Below, piece by piece: positions 1 through 8,456 of a stretch of 64,000 nucleotides of DNA. The first letter of the stretch is position 1. Each line of letters opens with the position of its first letter. The DNA is taken from the NCBI RefSeq assembly GCF_900116705.1, contig NZ_FPBP01000002.1:67714-131713 (forward strand), given 5' to 3'. The position numbers and the translations under genes were made by a program. This DNA is from Halomonas korlensis (GTDB taxonomy: Bacteria; Pseudomonadota; Gammaproteobacteria; Pseudomonadales; Halomonadaceae). Below the pieces are notes generated by a model that did not search any database, was not told where the DNA came from, and was given only the letters and a program-made list of their open reading frames with translations.

Positions 1-1
1 G

Positions 2-913
2 GTATTGGAGACAAGCCTGGCCAAGCCCCGCAAGCGCCGCTGGGGACTGCTCGCGCTGCTCGGCGGCGCGCTGGGACTGGGCACGCTGGAAGCCGGCCAA
101 ACGCTTTATGCGGCGAGTCTCGGCGGCGACTGGCTGGCCGGTGCCTGGAGCCTGTTCGGGCTCTTGGCGCTGGGCCTGGGCGGCTCGGCGCTGCTCCGGG
201 AACTGTTCCGGCTGCGGCGGCTGAAACGGCACGGCTCGCTTCGCGAAAGCCTCGACACGCTTCCCGAGGCGACCCCGAAACAGGCCCAGGCGCTGGCCGA
301 ACGCCTCAGGCGAGACCTGGGACTCGATGACGATCATCCGCACTGGCAGGGCTACCTCGCCGCCCGCGAGCCCCATCATGACGGGCGTGACATCCGGTTG
401 CTGCTCTCGCATCACCTGCTCGCGCCCCGCGACCGGGAAGCTCGGCGGTTGATCTCGAGAATGTCGGGAGAGACCGCCGTCATGGTGGCCATCAGCCCCC
501 TGACGCTGGTCGACATGCTGTTGGTGGCATGGCGCAACCTGGCGATGGTCGATCGCCTGTGCCGGCTGTACGGTCTGGAACTCGGTTATGCCAGTCGACT
601 GCGCCTGATGAGAAGCGTGCTTTACAACATGGCCTTCGCCGGGGCCAGCGAGATGGCCAGCGACGCCGGCATGCAGATGCTGTCGCTGAATCTCGCCGGG
701 CGCCTCTCGGCCCAGGCAGGCCAGGGTCTGGGCGTTGGCCTGCTCAGTGCGCGTCTTGGCCTGCGAACCCAGCGCCTCACGCGCCCGCTGGGCTTCGCCG
801 ACAATGAAGCGCCTCGGCTGAGCGACCTTCGCGGCGAGCTCTGGCAGCACCTGCGGCGTCTGGAGTCCGGCGAGGAGAAGGCGAAGGCGAAGGCGAAGGC
901 GCGCCATCCTTGA
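2..913 (+). CDS. YcjF/DUF697-family inner membrane protein, 5' end cut by window
   Basis: The frame is open to the left edge. The first start-like codon (TTG at 5) is probably internal, because YcjF proteins are usually about 350 residues and only about 302 are seen here. Two membrane segments lie near the visible N-terminus (about residues 13-36 and 46-66). A DUF697 region follows at about residues 155-230, with the hydrophobic stretch around SPLTLVDMLLVAWRN. The family is an inner membrane protein of unknown function, often encoded after the YcjX P-loop protein, which would lie outside the window. The C-terminus ends in an alternating Lys-Ala tail encoded by a short hexanucleotide repeat. 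The family call is fairly secure; the function is unknown. Confidence 0.75.
   Translation, partial: VLETSLAKPRKRRWGLLALLGGALGLGTLEAGQTLYAASLGGDWLAGAWSLFGLLALGLGGSALLRELFRLRRLKRHGSLRESLDTLPEATPKQAQALAERLRRDLGLDDDHPHWQGYLAAREPHHDGRDIRLLLSHHLLAPRDREARRLISRMSGETAVMVAISPLTLVDMLLVAWRNLAMVDRLCRLYGLELGYASRLRLMRSVLYNMAFAGASEMASDAGMQMLSLNLAGRLSAQAGQGLGVGLLSARLGLRTQRLTRPLGFADNEAPRLSDLRGELWQHLRRLESGEEKAKAKAKARHP
878..901 (+). repeat. Four tandem AAGGCG hexamers in the 3' end of the YcjF-like gene
   Basis: Four perfect AAGGCG units encode the Lys-Ala-Lys-Ala tail just before the stop codon. A unit of six bases keeps the frame when copies are gained or lost, so the length could vary between strains. No functional role is implied. 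Confidence 0.8.
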
Positions 914-991
914 CTCCGATCATGACAGTGTCTGCCCGGATAGCTAGGCTCGATAGATAGCCATACCCTATCAACGAGAAGGATGCCCATC

Positions 992-1432
992 ATGTTCTCT
1001 TCCATCCTGGTGCCCATCGACGGCTCCGAGCACGCCAAGAAAGCGCTGTCCGTGGCCTGCCAGCTGGCCCGGCAGGAGGGCGCCACCCTGCACTTGCTGC
1101 ACATTCCAGAGGAACTCGCTCATGAGACCACCCTGGTCTGGGGCATCGGCGCCATCGCTGTCGAGGCCTCGCGGGAGGAACGCGAGGCGGCAAGCCGCCA
1201 AGTCGTGGACCGGGCCGCCAAGGCGGCTCGTGAGCTCGGCGCCACTAACATCGAGACGTTCATCACCGGGGGCGACCCGGCGCGGACTATCATCAGCGAG
1301 GCCCGACAGCGGGGTGTCGAGGCTATCGTCATGGGCAGCCGGGGCCTGAGCGACTTCAAGGGGCTGGTGGTCGGCAGCGTCTCCCACAAGGTCAGTCACG
1401 CCGCCGAGTGCACCGTGATCACCGTCCATTGA
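992..1432 (+). CDS. Universal stress protein, UspA family
   Basis: This is a single-domain universal stress protein of about 146 residues, the usual size. It begins with the strand FSSILVPIDGSEHA, whose Asp binds ATP in the ATP-binding subgroup. It carries the nucleotide-binding signature G-x2-G-x9-G-S near residues 115-129 (GSRG, then VVGS), so ATP binding is likely. The start is placed at ATG 992 because GAGAAGG ends 9 bases upstream. The in-frame ATG at 983 directly abuts that ribosome site. It is a lone gene between the YcjF-like gene and a convergent HAD phosphatase. Family members act in survival of stress and growth arrest; the specific role here cannot be read from sequence. Confidence 0.9.
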   Translation: MFSSILVPIDGSEHAKKALSVACQLARQEGATLHLLHIPEELAHETTLVWGIGAIAVEASREEREAASRQVVDRAAKAARELGATNIETFITGGDPARTIISEARQRGVEAIVMGSRGLSDFKGLVVGSVSHKVSHAAECTVITVH

Positions 1433-1457
1433 GGCGCCCCGCCACACCGTACAAACC

Positions 1458-1486
1458 ACCACGCCACGGCGCTCCGACGGCGTGGT
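1458..1486. terminator. Inverted repeat between convergent genes
   Basis: The 8-bp arms ACCACGCC and GGCGTGGT enclose a 13-base loop between the ends of the universal stress gene and the convergent HAD gene. There is no clear T-run on either side, so this is only a possible bidirectional terminator. Confidence 0.4.
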
Positions 1487-1490
1487 ACGT

Positions 1491-2291
1491 TCAGCTCAGC
1501 TTGAAGCGCTCATGCAGCCACTTGGCCACGGCGCCGTTGGTGTGATGGCCGATGAGCCGTGCCTTCGGCACCCTACCGCGTAGCTCGGGATGCGCATTGG
1601 CCATGACATGCGCCTCGCCGGCCAGGGTAAGCATCTCGACATCGTTAAGGTTATCGCCGAACGCCAGGCACGCCTCGGCCTCCAATCCGAGCGCGTCGAG
1701 CAGTGAGGCCAGCGCCGTACCTTTATTGACCCCACCGGCCATGATCTCGAGCGAGGTTTCCATGGAGTACGTCAGATGCAGACGCTCGCCATGGCGGCGG
1801 CGGATCTCCGTTTCCAGCGCGGCCACATGCTGGGGCTCGCCGATGTAGAGCACCTTGCCGACACGCTCGCCATCGAGCTCGTCCGGTTCGGCTACCCGAT
1901 ACCCGAACCCGGTATGCGCATGCAGTGCCAGCAAGTGTGGCGCCTCGGCATCGATCAGCCATTCGTCGTCGTGATACAGGTTCAACCGCACTCCGGCCTG
2001 GCGAGGCAACGCGATCAGGTCGCGAACCAACTCGCGATCCACATGACGCGCGGCCACCAGGCCGTCGTCGTGATCGTGCAAGTAGGCGCCGTTGGTGCTG
2101 ATGACGTGCACCGGCACGCCCAGGCGCTCGCGAAACACCAGCATGTCGCGAAAGTGGCGTCCCGAGGCAAAGGCGAGATGATGCCCTTGCTCGGAGAGCT
2201 TACGCAGGGTCGCGATGGTGTCCGCGGTCAGGTCATGGTCGGCATCGAGCAGCGTGCCGTCGAGGTCGGTAACGATCAATCGAGGGGTCAT
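1491..2291 (-). CDS. Cof-type HAD-IIB family sugar-phosphate phosphatase
   Basis: This is a haloacid-dehalogenase superfamily hydrolase of about 266 residues. The catalytic DxD motif is in VTDLDGTLL (Asp9 nucleophile, Asp11 acid/base). The metal-binding C-terminal motif is GDNLNDVEML. The size and the alpha/beta cap between them fit the Cof/IIB subfamily, which dephosphorylates sugar phosphates and similar metabolites; the natural substrate is unknown. The start is the ATG encoding MTPRLIV, with GGAAGG a few bases upstream; a longer open frame to 2351 lacks such support. The 5' end faces the divergent rnb gene, so the two share an intergenic promoter region. Confidence 0.85.
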   Translation of the reverse strand: MTPRLIVTDLDGTLLDADHDLTADTIATLRKLSEQGHHLAFASGRHFRDMLVFRERLGVPVHVISTNGAYLHDHDDGLVAARHVDRELVRDLIALPRQAGVRLNLYHDDEWLIDAEAPHLLALHAHTGFGYRVAEPDELDGERVGKVLYIGEPQHVAALETEIRRRHGERLHLTYSMETSLEIMAGGVNKGTALASLLDALGLEAEACLAFGDNLNDVEMLTLAGEAHVMANAHPELRGRVPKARLIGHHTNGAVAKWLHERFKLS

Positions 2292-2428
2292 GGGCCTTCC
2301 AGGCAGCGAAGATGCGGCCAGGCTACCGAAGCGGCTGGCCGCTGTCTTCAATCACCCACCGGATATCCAGCGAAGGGGCTTTCGAGTACCGGAAAGCGCA
2401 AACGTAGCGCCTCGATTGCTCGTTGGGT

Positions 2429-2457
2429 TTGGCCCCGCGAAGGGGAATCCGTATAGT
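2429..2457 (+). promoter_or_regulatory. Putative sigma70 promoter of rnb
   Basis: TTGGCC (2429-2434) and TATAGT (2452-2457) are separated by 17 bp and lie about 30 bp before the chosen rnb start. Matches to consensus are good at the -10 box and partial at the -35 box. Confidence 0.45.
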
Positions 2458-2487
2458 AGTTTGCTTCCCCGCCAACCGATCGTGACC

Positions 2488-4428
2488 ATGCTGCAGAATA
2501 ACTCGGCGCTTGCTCAGCTCAAGCAACAGATGCGCAACAATACGCCTCGCGTAGAAGGCGTGATCAAGGCCACCGACAGGGGCTTTGGCTTTCTCGAGAC
2601 CGATGACGGCGAATCGTATTTTGTGCCACCGCCCGCCATGAAGCAGGTACTGCACGGCGACCGCGTCGGCGCCATCCTCCACGAGGAGGGCGACAAGCAG
2701 TCCGTGGAGCCGGACACCCTGATCGAGAGCGGCATGAACCGCTTCATCGCCCGCGTGCAGAAGCGCGAGGGTCGGCTGGCGGTGGTGCCCGATCATCCCT
2801 CGATGAAGAATGCCCTCAAGGCGCGCATCAAGCGCAGCCTCGACGAGGACAGCATCGGCGATGGCGACTGGGTGGTCGCGCGGCTGGTTCGCCATCCCCT
2901 CAAGCCCGATGACCGTGCCTTCTTCACGCAGATCGACGAGTTGGTGGCCAAGACCGACGACCCCGCCGTGCCGTGGCGGGTCACCCTGGCGCGTCATGCA
3001 CTCGAGCAGGAGTGTCCGGATGCCGGCGACGACTGGCCGTTGCTCGATGAGGGCCTGACGCGTGAGGACCTGACCGGCGAGCCCTTCTTCACCATCGACG
3101 GTGAGAAGACCCGCGACATGGACGATGCCCTGCGCATCGAGGCCGACGAGGACGGCGGCTGGAAACTGACCGTGGCCATCGCCGACCCCACCGCCTATAT
3201 CGCGGAAGGACACGCCGCCGACTTGGAGGCGCGCACCCGCGCCTTCACCGTTTACCTGCCGGGACAGAACGTCACCATGCTGCCCGAGCAGCTCGCCGAC
3301 GACCTCTGCTCGCTGTGGGAAAACCAGGAGCGCCCGGTGCTGGCCTGTACGCTCAAGATCGCCGCCGACGGCAGCCTGGGCGACTATCGCTTCTTCGCCG
3401 CCACCGTGCGCTCTCAGGCCAAGCTGGCCTACGACTGGATCTCCGACTGGCTGGAAGACCAAGGTGAATGGCATCCGTCCGAGGCGATCGGTGAACAGCT
3501 CAAGGCCCTGGAAGCCATGACCCAGGCCCGCAGCACCTGGCGTGCCGAACATGCGCTGGTGTTCAAGGACCGCCCGGACTTCGTCTTCGACCTCGACGCG
3601 GCCGGCAACGTGCTGGCGATTCGCACCGAAGAGCGGCGCATCGCCAACCGCATGATCGAGGAATCGATGATCGCCGCCAACGCCTGCTGCGCTGACCTGC
3701 TGGCCAAGCATGTGGGCCACGGCATCTTCAACGTGCATCGTGCCTTCGAACCCGAAAAGGCCGAGGCCGCGCAGGAATTCCTGTCCGGCCAGGATATCCA
3801 GGTCGAGCGCGAGGCGCTGACCGAGCTGCCCCGCTACCGCGACCTCAAGCGGGTGCTCGAGGGGCGCGACGATGCCTGGCTGGATGCCCGTCTGCGCCGC
3901 TTCCAGGGCTTCACCAGCATGTCGGCCCAGCCCGGCCCGCACTTCGGCCTGGGGCTGGCCGCCTACGCCACGTGGACCTCACCGATCCGCAAGTATGGCG
4001 ACATGGTCAACCATCGCTTGATCAAGCGGGTGCTCAAGGGCGAACAGGCCCCGGCCGAGGCCAGCCAGCAGCTCACCGAGCAGCTCACCGAGCGGCGTCG
4101 CCTCAATCGCATGGCCGAGCGCGACGTCAAAGACTGGCTCTATGTCCGCTACCTGACGCCGGCCGCCGAGGCGCAGGAGACCTTCGAGGCCGAGATCATC
4201 AACGTCAATCGCGGCGGCATGCGGGTACGCCTGACAGCCAATGGCGCCACTGCCTTCATTCCGGCGCCCCTGATGCACAGCGACCGCACCAAGGTGGTCA
4301 TCGATGACAAGGAAGGCCGTATCCAGATCGAGGAGACGGAACGCTTCAAGCTTGGTGACGTGATCCGCGTCGTGCTGACCGAGGCGCGCGAGGAAACCCG
4401 CTCGCTGGTCGGCCGTCCGGTCGACTGA
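2488..4428 (+). CDS. rnb: Exoribonuclease II (RNase II)
   Basis: RNase II degrades single-stranded RNA processively from the 3' end. The 646-residue product matches E. coli RNase II closely in length and wording. It starts MLQNNSALAQLKQQ and contains cold-shock domains near residues 20-160, the RNB catalytic core and a C-terminal S1 domain (about 560-640). The metal-binding aspartates of the active site are Asp204, Asp210, Asp212 and Asp213 (TIDGEKTRDMDDAL). Family signatures GPHFGLGL and YATWTSPIRKYGD are intact. The start is ATG 2488, just after a plausible promoter; the open frame extends upstream to 2215 but that part is not RNase II-like. The match is to RNase II rather than RNase R, whose extra N- and C-terminal extensions are absent. 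Confidence 0.95.
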   Translation: MLQNNSALAQLKQQMRNNTPRVEGVIKATDRGFGFLETDDGESYFVPPPAMKQVLHGDRVGAILHEEGDKQSVEPDTLIESGMNRFIARVQKREGRLAVVPDHPSMKNALKARIKRSLDEDSIGDGDWVVARLVRHPLKPDDRAFFTQIDELVAKTDDPAVPWRVTLARHALEQECPDAGDDWPLLDEGLTREDLTGEPFFTIDGEKTRDMDDALRIEADEDGGWKLTVAIADPTAYIAEGHAADLEARTRAFTVYLPGQNVTMLPEQLADDLCSLWENQERPVLACTLKIAADGSLGDYRFFAATVRSQAKLAYDWISDWLEDQGEWHPSEAIGEQLKALEAMTQARSTWRAEHALVFKDRPDFVFDLDAAGNVLAIRTEERRIANRMIEESMIAANACCADLLAKHVGHGIFNVHRAFEPEKAEAAQEFLSGQDIQVEREALTELPRYRDLKRVLEGRDDAWLDARLRRFQGFTSMSAQPGPHFGLGLAAYATWTSPIRKYGDMVNHRLIKRVLKGEQAPAEASQQLTEQLTERRRLNRMAERDVKDWLYVRYLTPAAEAQETFEAEIINVNRGGMRVRLTANGATAFIPAPLMHSDRTKVVIDDKEGRIQIEETERFKLGDVIRVVLTEAREETRSLVGRPVD

Positions 4429-4440
4429 GGCCCTGCCCTG

Positions 4441-4486
4441 CCTTCGACACCTCACGGGGCCTTCGGCACCCTTATGGTGTCGAAGG
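4441..4486 (+). terminator. rnb terminator with two alternative left arms
   Basis: The right arm GGTGTCGAAGG (4476-4486) can pair with the near copy CCTTCGGCACC (4460-4470, one G-T wobble, 5-base loop) or with the perfect copy CCTTCGACACC (4441-4451, 24-base loop). The tract after the hairpin is only moderately T-rich (CTCCACTTTCTG). Confidence 0.55.
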
Positions 4487-4539
4487 CTCCACTTTCTGTA
4501 AGTAACCTCATGGCTTGAGCCGTGTGGAACGCTCACGCC

Positions 4540-5427
4540 TTACCGGCGGTTGAAGCGACGCTGCTTCTCCGCCGTCCAGTCGATTGCCGGGGGGCGCATG
4601 CCGTGACCGCCCCGGTAAGGTGCGTACCCGGGTGACTTCCAGCCCGTCAGCAGCGCCGGCGCAAGCCGAAACACCTCGACCCCGATGGGGTGACAAGTTT
4701 CCAGAGGGTCGCGGGCATCGGGGCCCCACAGGTCGACCGACAGGTCGCCTCCGGGGCAGCACGATAGGGCACACAACAGGTCGACTTCGGCGAACAACTC
4801 GATATAGTCGCCCTCTCGGGCCGGACAGGCCTTCATGAAGTACTGGTCATCATCGTTGAGTCCGGTGCACTGGAAGACGTTGAGCACGTCGTGCACATCG
4901 AACTCGGTGAGCCCGAAGGGGGCCACCGCACGCACCAGATTGGAGTGACAGTGATGGTCGAAGTCCTCGCCGGTCAGCAGCTTGTTGACGTAGGGGTCGC
5001 AGCGCGTACCCAGCAGGTCATGGACCCGGCCACCGTCAGGGTCCATGCCACTCCCGTTCACGCCATAGCCGGCCAGGGTATCGTCGATGATGGTCGCCAT
5101 GGGCCGCAGATAGGGTAGCGTCGACCACAAGCGATCGAACGTCGACACATGAGCCCGCTGCAGTTGGCGAGTCCGCGAGGCCCAGAAGCGCTCCCGCGGA
5201 TTGTGACGGTGCCAGAGGTTGAGATCGCCGACCTGGGGTCCATCCAGCGTCGAAAGGCGCAGCACATGGCCGGCCGGCACTTCCCAGGCCAGGCCCTCGC
5301 GAATCGGCACGACCCGCTGGTCGACAAGCTTTCTCGCCTCTAGCGCCGTCAGTCGGGCATAGAAATCGCGGTCCACGTCCAGAAGGGAGCCTTGCGTGGC
5401 GCGATAGGCGGCGGGCACCTTTGCCAT
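4540..5427 (-). CDS. DUF1989 (urea carboxylase-associated type) protein
   Basis: The product is about 295 residues and belongs to the DUF1989 family. It includes the conserved segments VPAGHVLRLSTLDGPQVGDLNLW, the Asp/His-rich DPYVNKLL...DHHCHSNL region and a Cys-rich CALSCCPGGDLSV stretch that may hold metal. Relatives occur as urea carboxylase-associated proteins and as subunits of carboxyguanidine deiminase, usually as adjacent pairs. Here there is a single copy and no urea carboxylase or allophanate hydrolase in the window. The start is the ATG of MAKVPAAYR with AAGGAGA 8 bases upstream; a 22-residue upstream extension is unlikely. It lies 84 bp after the esterase gene on the same strand and may be co-transcribed with it. 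Substrate unknown. Confidence 0.8.
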   Translation of the reverse strand: MAKVPAAYRATQGSLLDVDRDFYARLTALEARKLVDQRVVPIREGLAWEVPAGHVLRLSTLDGPQVGDLNLWHRHNPRERFWASRTRQLQRAHVSTFDRLWSTLPYLRPMATIIDDTLAGYGVNGSGMDPDGGRVHDLLGTRCDPYVNKLLTGEDFDHHCHSNLVRAVAPFGLTEFDVHDVLNVFQCTGLNDDDQYFMKACPAREGDYIELFAEVDLLCALSCCPGGDLSVDLWGPDARDPLETCHPIGVEVFRLAPALLTGWKSPGYAPYRGGHGMRPPAIDWTAEKQRRFNRR

Positions 5428-5511
5428 TGTCTTGTCTCCTTGGATTTTGAGCGATACCCGACATGCTAGCGGATTGTCCCCTGACGCTCTCAACGCCCGC
5501 CACGTGACGCC

Positions 5512-6876
5512 TCAGCTCGCGCTGCGCTCGCCCTGCTGATGGTAATAGAAGAAGCGCAGCATTTCTTTCGCGGCGTCGGGACCCTTGGGATCGGTATAGC
5601 TTCCCTGCGCGCTGCCACCCGACCAGGCGTGACCCGCCCCCTGGACCCGCCACTGCTCCAGGCGTGGCTCGCCCTTCGCATTAAGATGCGTGGTACGCGT
5701 ATAGGCATGGCCATTGGCCGCCTGCCCCTGTTCCACCGTGACCCTGGCGTTGCCCTTGCCGCGACTTGCCGTCTCGTCCTTGCTTCGCGTGACGGCGTAC
5801 TGGGCGGCCACGCGCTCCGCATTGCTGGGGTGCACGGTGGTGTCGCGGTCGCCATGAAAGATGATGGCTGGCACCTCCGATGTCCACCTGGATTCTTGCG
5901 TGGAGGTACCGCCGCCCAAGGGCCCCGTGCCGCCCTGCATCGCCCCCAGGGCATCGGGGAGGCTCTGCGCCACCCCGTGGGGCAGCCCCGAATGCACGCC
6001 CACCGCCGCAAAGAGATCTGGATAGGTCATTGCCAATGTCGTTGCCATGGCCCCGCCAGCCGACAGCCCCGCGACATAGACCCGGCTCGCATCGAGCCCG
6101 TGCGTGTCGATGACCTGACGGGTCATGCCGGCAAGAATTGCCGGCTCACCGCCCTCGCGCTGCTGGTCTTCGGCCTTGAACCAGTTCCAGCACTTCGAGC
6201 TGTTGGCGGTCATCGGCTGGGCCGGATAGAGCACGCAGCACAGCTGCTCTTCGGCCAGTCGATTCATGTTGGTCCCGGCCGCAAAGTCATCGGGATTCTG
6301 CGTGCAGCCATGCAGCATGACCACCAACGGTAGTGCCTGCCCGTCATAGCCGCTGGGAATGTACAGCTTGTAGTCGCGCGTGCCGACATGGTTGGTAAAA
6401 CGACCGGCCGTGAATGCGCCGGGCCGTGCCTCCTCGGTGGTACCTCCTGCCTGCTCGGGCTGCGCTCTCTCGGGCTGCGCTATGGCGCCGCGAAACTTGA
6501 GCCACTTGCCGCGCCATGCAGCTGGCACGCCAATGTCGTCACTAGGGTATGCCCCCGTTGTTGCCTGACTTGCACGACCAAACGCGGAAAAAGGTGCCTT
6601 TTGAGTGGCAGGTTCATCTGTCTGGTCCGACGCCGGCTCATCCGGCTCAGCAGACGCTGGCCTTGACGCCGCGACCGCCTCGTCGACGACCTGCCAGCTC
6701 CCCTCAAAGGTATTCCCCTCGAAGGTATTGCCTCGCCGATACGGTTCATTGGGCGTTTCGCCATCCTTCGCCCCGGGCATTGCGCCCTGGAGGATGGCCA
6801 TGGCCTCGTGCAGTTTCCCGGCGCGCGTGAGCCGCGTCGCCTCTTCCATTCGCTTCGTCATCGTGGTGTCGATCAT
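5512..6876 (-). CDS. PHB depolymerase-family esterase, likely intracellular
   Basis: This is an alpha/beta hydrolase of the esterase_phb (LpqC-like) family, 454 residues. Oxyanion region HGCTQ is at 189-193. The lipase box GLSAGG holds nucleophile Ser272. The likely acid is Asp345 in HGDRDTTVH and the likely base is His416 in GAGHAWSGG. There is no signal peptide, so a cytoplasmic role on short-chain polyhydroxyalkanoate or its oligomers is likely. The N-terminal start MTKRMEEATRLTRAGKLHEA is typical of this group. A low-complexity Ser/Pro/Glu linker lies at about 60-125 and includes a tandem NTFEG-NTFEG duplication (51-60). It starts 15 bp after the ribbon-helix-helix gene ends, so the two form an operon. 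Other ester substrates cannot be excluded. Confidence 0.85.
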   Translation of the reverse strand: MIDTTMTKRMEEATRLTRAGKLHEAMAILQGAMPGAKDGETPNEPYRRGNTFEGNTFEGSWQVVDEAVAASRPASAEPDEPASDQTDEPATQKAPFSAFGRASQATTGAYPSDDIGVPAAWRGKWLKFRGAIAQPERAQPEQAGGTTEEARPGAFTAGRFTNHVGTRDYKLYIPSGYDGQALPLVVMLHGCTQNPDDFAAGTNMNRLAEEQLCCVLYPAQPMTANSSKCWNWFKAEDQQREGGEPAILAGMTRQVIDTHGLDASRVYVAGLSAGGAMATTLAMTYPDLFAAVGVHSGLPHGVAQSLPDALGAMQGGTGPLGGGTSTQESRWTSEVPAIIFHGDRDTTVHPSNAERVAAQYAVTRSKDETASRGKGNARVTVEQGQAANGHAYTRTTHLNAKGEPRLEQWRVQGAGHAWSGGSAQGSYTDPKGPDAAKEMLRFFYYHQQGERSAS

Positions 6877-6891
6877 CGTTGAATTTCCTAT

Positions 6892-7308
6892 TCAGTGAAT
6901 TCGGTCTGCCAGGGCGGCCTTGACCGCCGCGCTGGCATGCAGGGCGCCCAGCACGACCACCGATTCGATGGTGGCGCGCGCAAGCTCCGGTGATACGTCG
7001 TCGGCAATGCGGGCCAGCCCCAGCACCTGGATCTGCAGCGCCTCTCCGGCGGCCTGAAGCGCCTCTAGATCACTGCGGCTGTAGTCTTGCAAGCCCAGCA
7101 CGAAGGCCTTGCGGGTCACGGTTTCTCTGACCACCTCGGCATGGGCCGCCAACTGGTTACGGATGGCCGTGCGGATCAGGTCGGTGCGATTGGAATAGAA
7201 CCCTTCCTGGACCAGCAGATCGATCTGCCCCAGGTCGACGACCCCCAGGTTGATGGTGATCTTCTCGCTGGCGTCGCCGGTCTTGCGGCGCAGTTCATGC
7301 ACGCTCAT
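6892..7308 (-). CDS. Ribbon-helix-helix (CopG-type) transcriptional regulator
   Basis: The 138-residue product contains a ribbon-helix-helix DNA-binding segment at about 17-52. Strand EKITINLGVVDLGQID is followed by two helices in VQEGFYSNRTDLIRTAIRNQL, with the usual acidic-hydrophobic spacing of CopG/Arc/MetJ folds. The rest is helical and has no domain I recognise; it may sense a ligand or mediate oligomerisation. It is the first gene of the operon ahead of the esterase. A strong promoter and a perfect 20-bp palindrome lie about 80 bp upstream, which suggests that it represses its own operon. The inducing signal is unknown; a link to PHB metabolism is inferred only from the neighbour. Confidence 0.8.
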   Translation of the reverse strand: MSVHELRRKTGDASEKITINLGVVDLGQIDLLVQEGFYSNRTDLIRTAIRNQLAAHAEVVRETVTRKAFVLGLQDYSRSDLEALQAAGEALQIQVLGLARIADDVSPELARATIESVVVLGALHASAAVKAALADRIH

Positions 7309-7377
7309 GGGTTATGCCTCGTTGGTCGATAGTGGGACGCCCTCTCGGCGCCCAATTACATCTATACGGCATCCAGG

Positions 7378-7397
7378 TACCATCCATATGGATGGTA
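7378..7397. promoter_or_regulatory. 20-bp perfect palindromic operator of the RHH-esterase operon
   Basis: The arms TACCATCCAT and ATGGATGGTA form an uninterrupted palindrome. On the minus strand it begins at the last base of the -10 box and covers the expected transcription start. A further ATCCA half-site lies beside it at 7371-7375. This geometry fits occlusion of RNA polymerase by a dimeric ribbon-helix-helix protein, most simply the product of the adjacent gene. Confidence 0.65.
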
Positions 7398-7424
7398 TAA
7401 TAGGCCAGTCGCGGCAATAGTCAA
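7397..7424 (-). promoter_or_regulatory. Sigma70 promoter of the RHH-esterase operon
   Basis: On the minus strand TTGACT (7419-7424) and TATTAT (7397-7402) are separated by 16 bp, close to consensus. Transcription would start near 7390, inside the palindrome, giving a leader of about 80 bases before the regulator gene. Confidence 0.7.
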
Positions 7425-7515
7425 GTTGTGGGCATACGAAAAACGACCCACCGATAGGCGGGCCGTGAATAAGTGTGTGAAGCGGGGTAGCGGAAAATCA
7501 AACGCCACAAACAAC

Positions 7516-7538
7516 AAGGGCACCCAGAGGGTGCCCTT
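7516..7538 (-). terminator. Terminator of the sucCD transcript
   Basis: A perfect 10-bp stem (AAGGGCACCC and GGGTGCCCTT) with a 3-base loop lies 46 bp beyond the sucD stop. On the minus strand it is followed by the T-rich tract GTTGTTTGT. This is a good intrinsic terminator for the TCA operon. Confidence 0.8.
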
Positions 7539-7584
7539 GAATACGTCATGCCCGTGAGGCAGCGTTACTTATTACTTACCGGCC

Positions 7585-8456
7585 TTACCAGCCGGTTGCC
7601 TGCTTCAGTGCATCGCCGATCTCGGCCAAGGAACGCACGGTCTTCACGCCTGCGGCTTCCAGTGCGGCGAATTTCTCGTCCGCCGTGCCCTTGCCGCCGG
7701 CAATGATGGCGCCGGCGTGGCCCATGCGCTTGCCGGGAGGCGCGGTAACGCCGGCAATGTAGGACACCACCGGCTTGGAAACGTTGGCCTTGATGTAGGC
7801 CGCCGCCTCTTCCTCGGCTGTGCCGCCGATCTCGCCGATCATCACGATGGCCTCGGTGGCCGGGTCCTTCTCGAACAGCTCCAGGATGTCGATGAAGTTG
7901 GAGCCGGGAATCGGATCGCCGCCGATGCCCACACAGGTCGACTGGCCGAAGCCATGGTCGGTGGTCTGCTTGACCGCTTCATAGGTCAGGGTGCCGGAGC
8001 GCGAGACGATGCCGACACGACCCGGCTTGTGAATATGGCCCGGCATGATGCCGATCTTGGACTCGCCCGGCGTGATGACGCCCGGGCAGTTGGGACCGAT
8101 CAAGCGCACACCCAGTTCGTCGCACTTCACCTTGACGTCGAGCATGTCCAGCGTCGGGATGCCCTCGGTGATGCAGACGATCAGCTTGATGCCGGCGTTG
8201 GCGGCTTCCAGGATCGAATCCTTGCAGAACGGCGCCGGCACGTAGATCACGCTGGCCTCGGCACCGGTCTCGGCCACGGCTTCCTTGACGGTATTGAACA
8301 CCGGCAGACCCAGGTGCTTCTGGCCGCCCTTGCCCGGGGTCACCCCGCCGACCATCTGGGTGCCGTAGGCGATCGCCTGTTCGGAGTGAAAGGTCCCCTG
8401 CCCGCCAGTGAAGCCCTGGCAGATGACCTTGGTGTTCTTGTCGATCAGGATGCTCA

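Noticed and set aside
2215..2487. N-terminal extension of the RNase II frame
   Set aside because: RNase II homology starts at MLQNNSALAQL, and a promoter lies inside the extension.
2323..3942. Long 539-codon minus-strand frame antisense to rnb
   Set aside because: It is a GC-driven shadow of the well-supported RNase II gene, with low-complexity Gly/His/Gln-rich content and no family resemblance.
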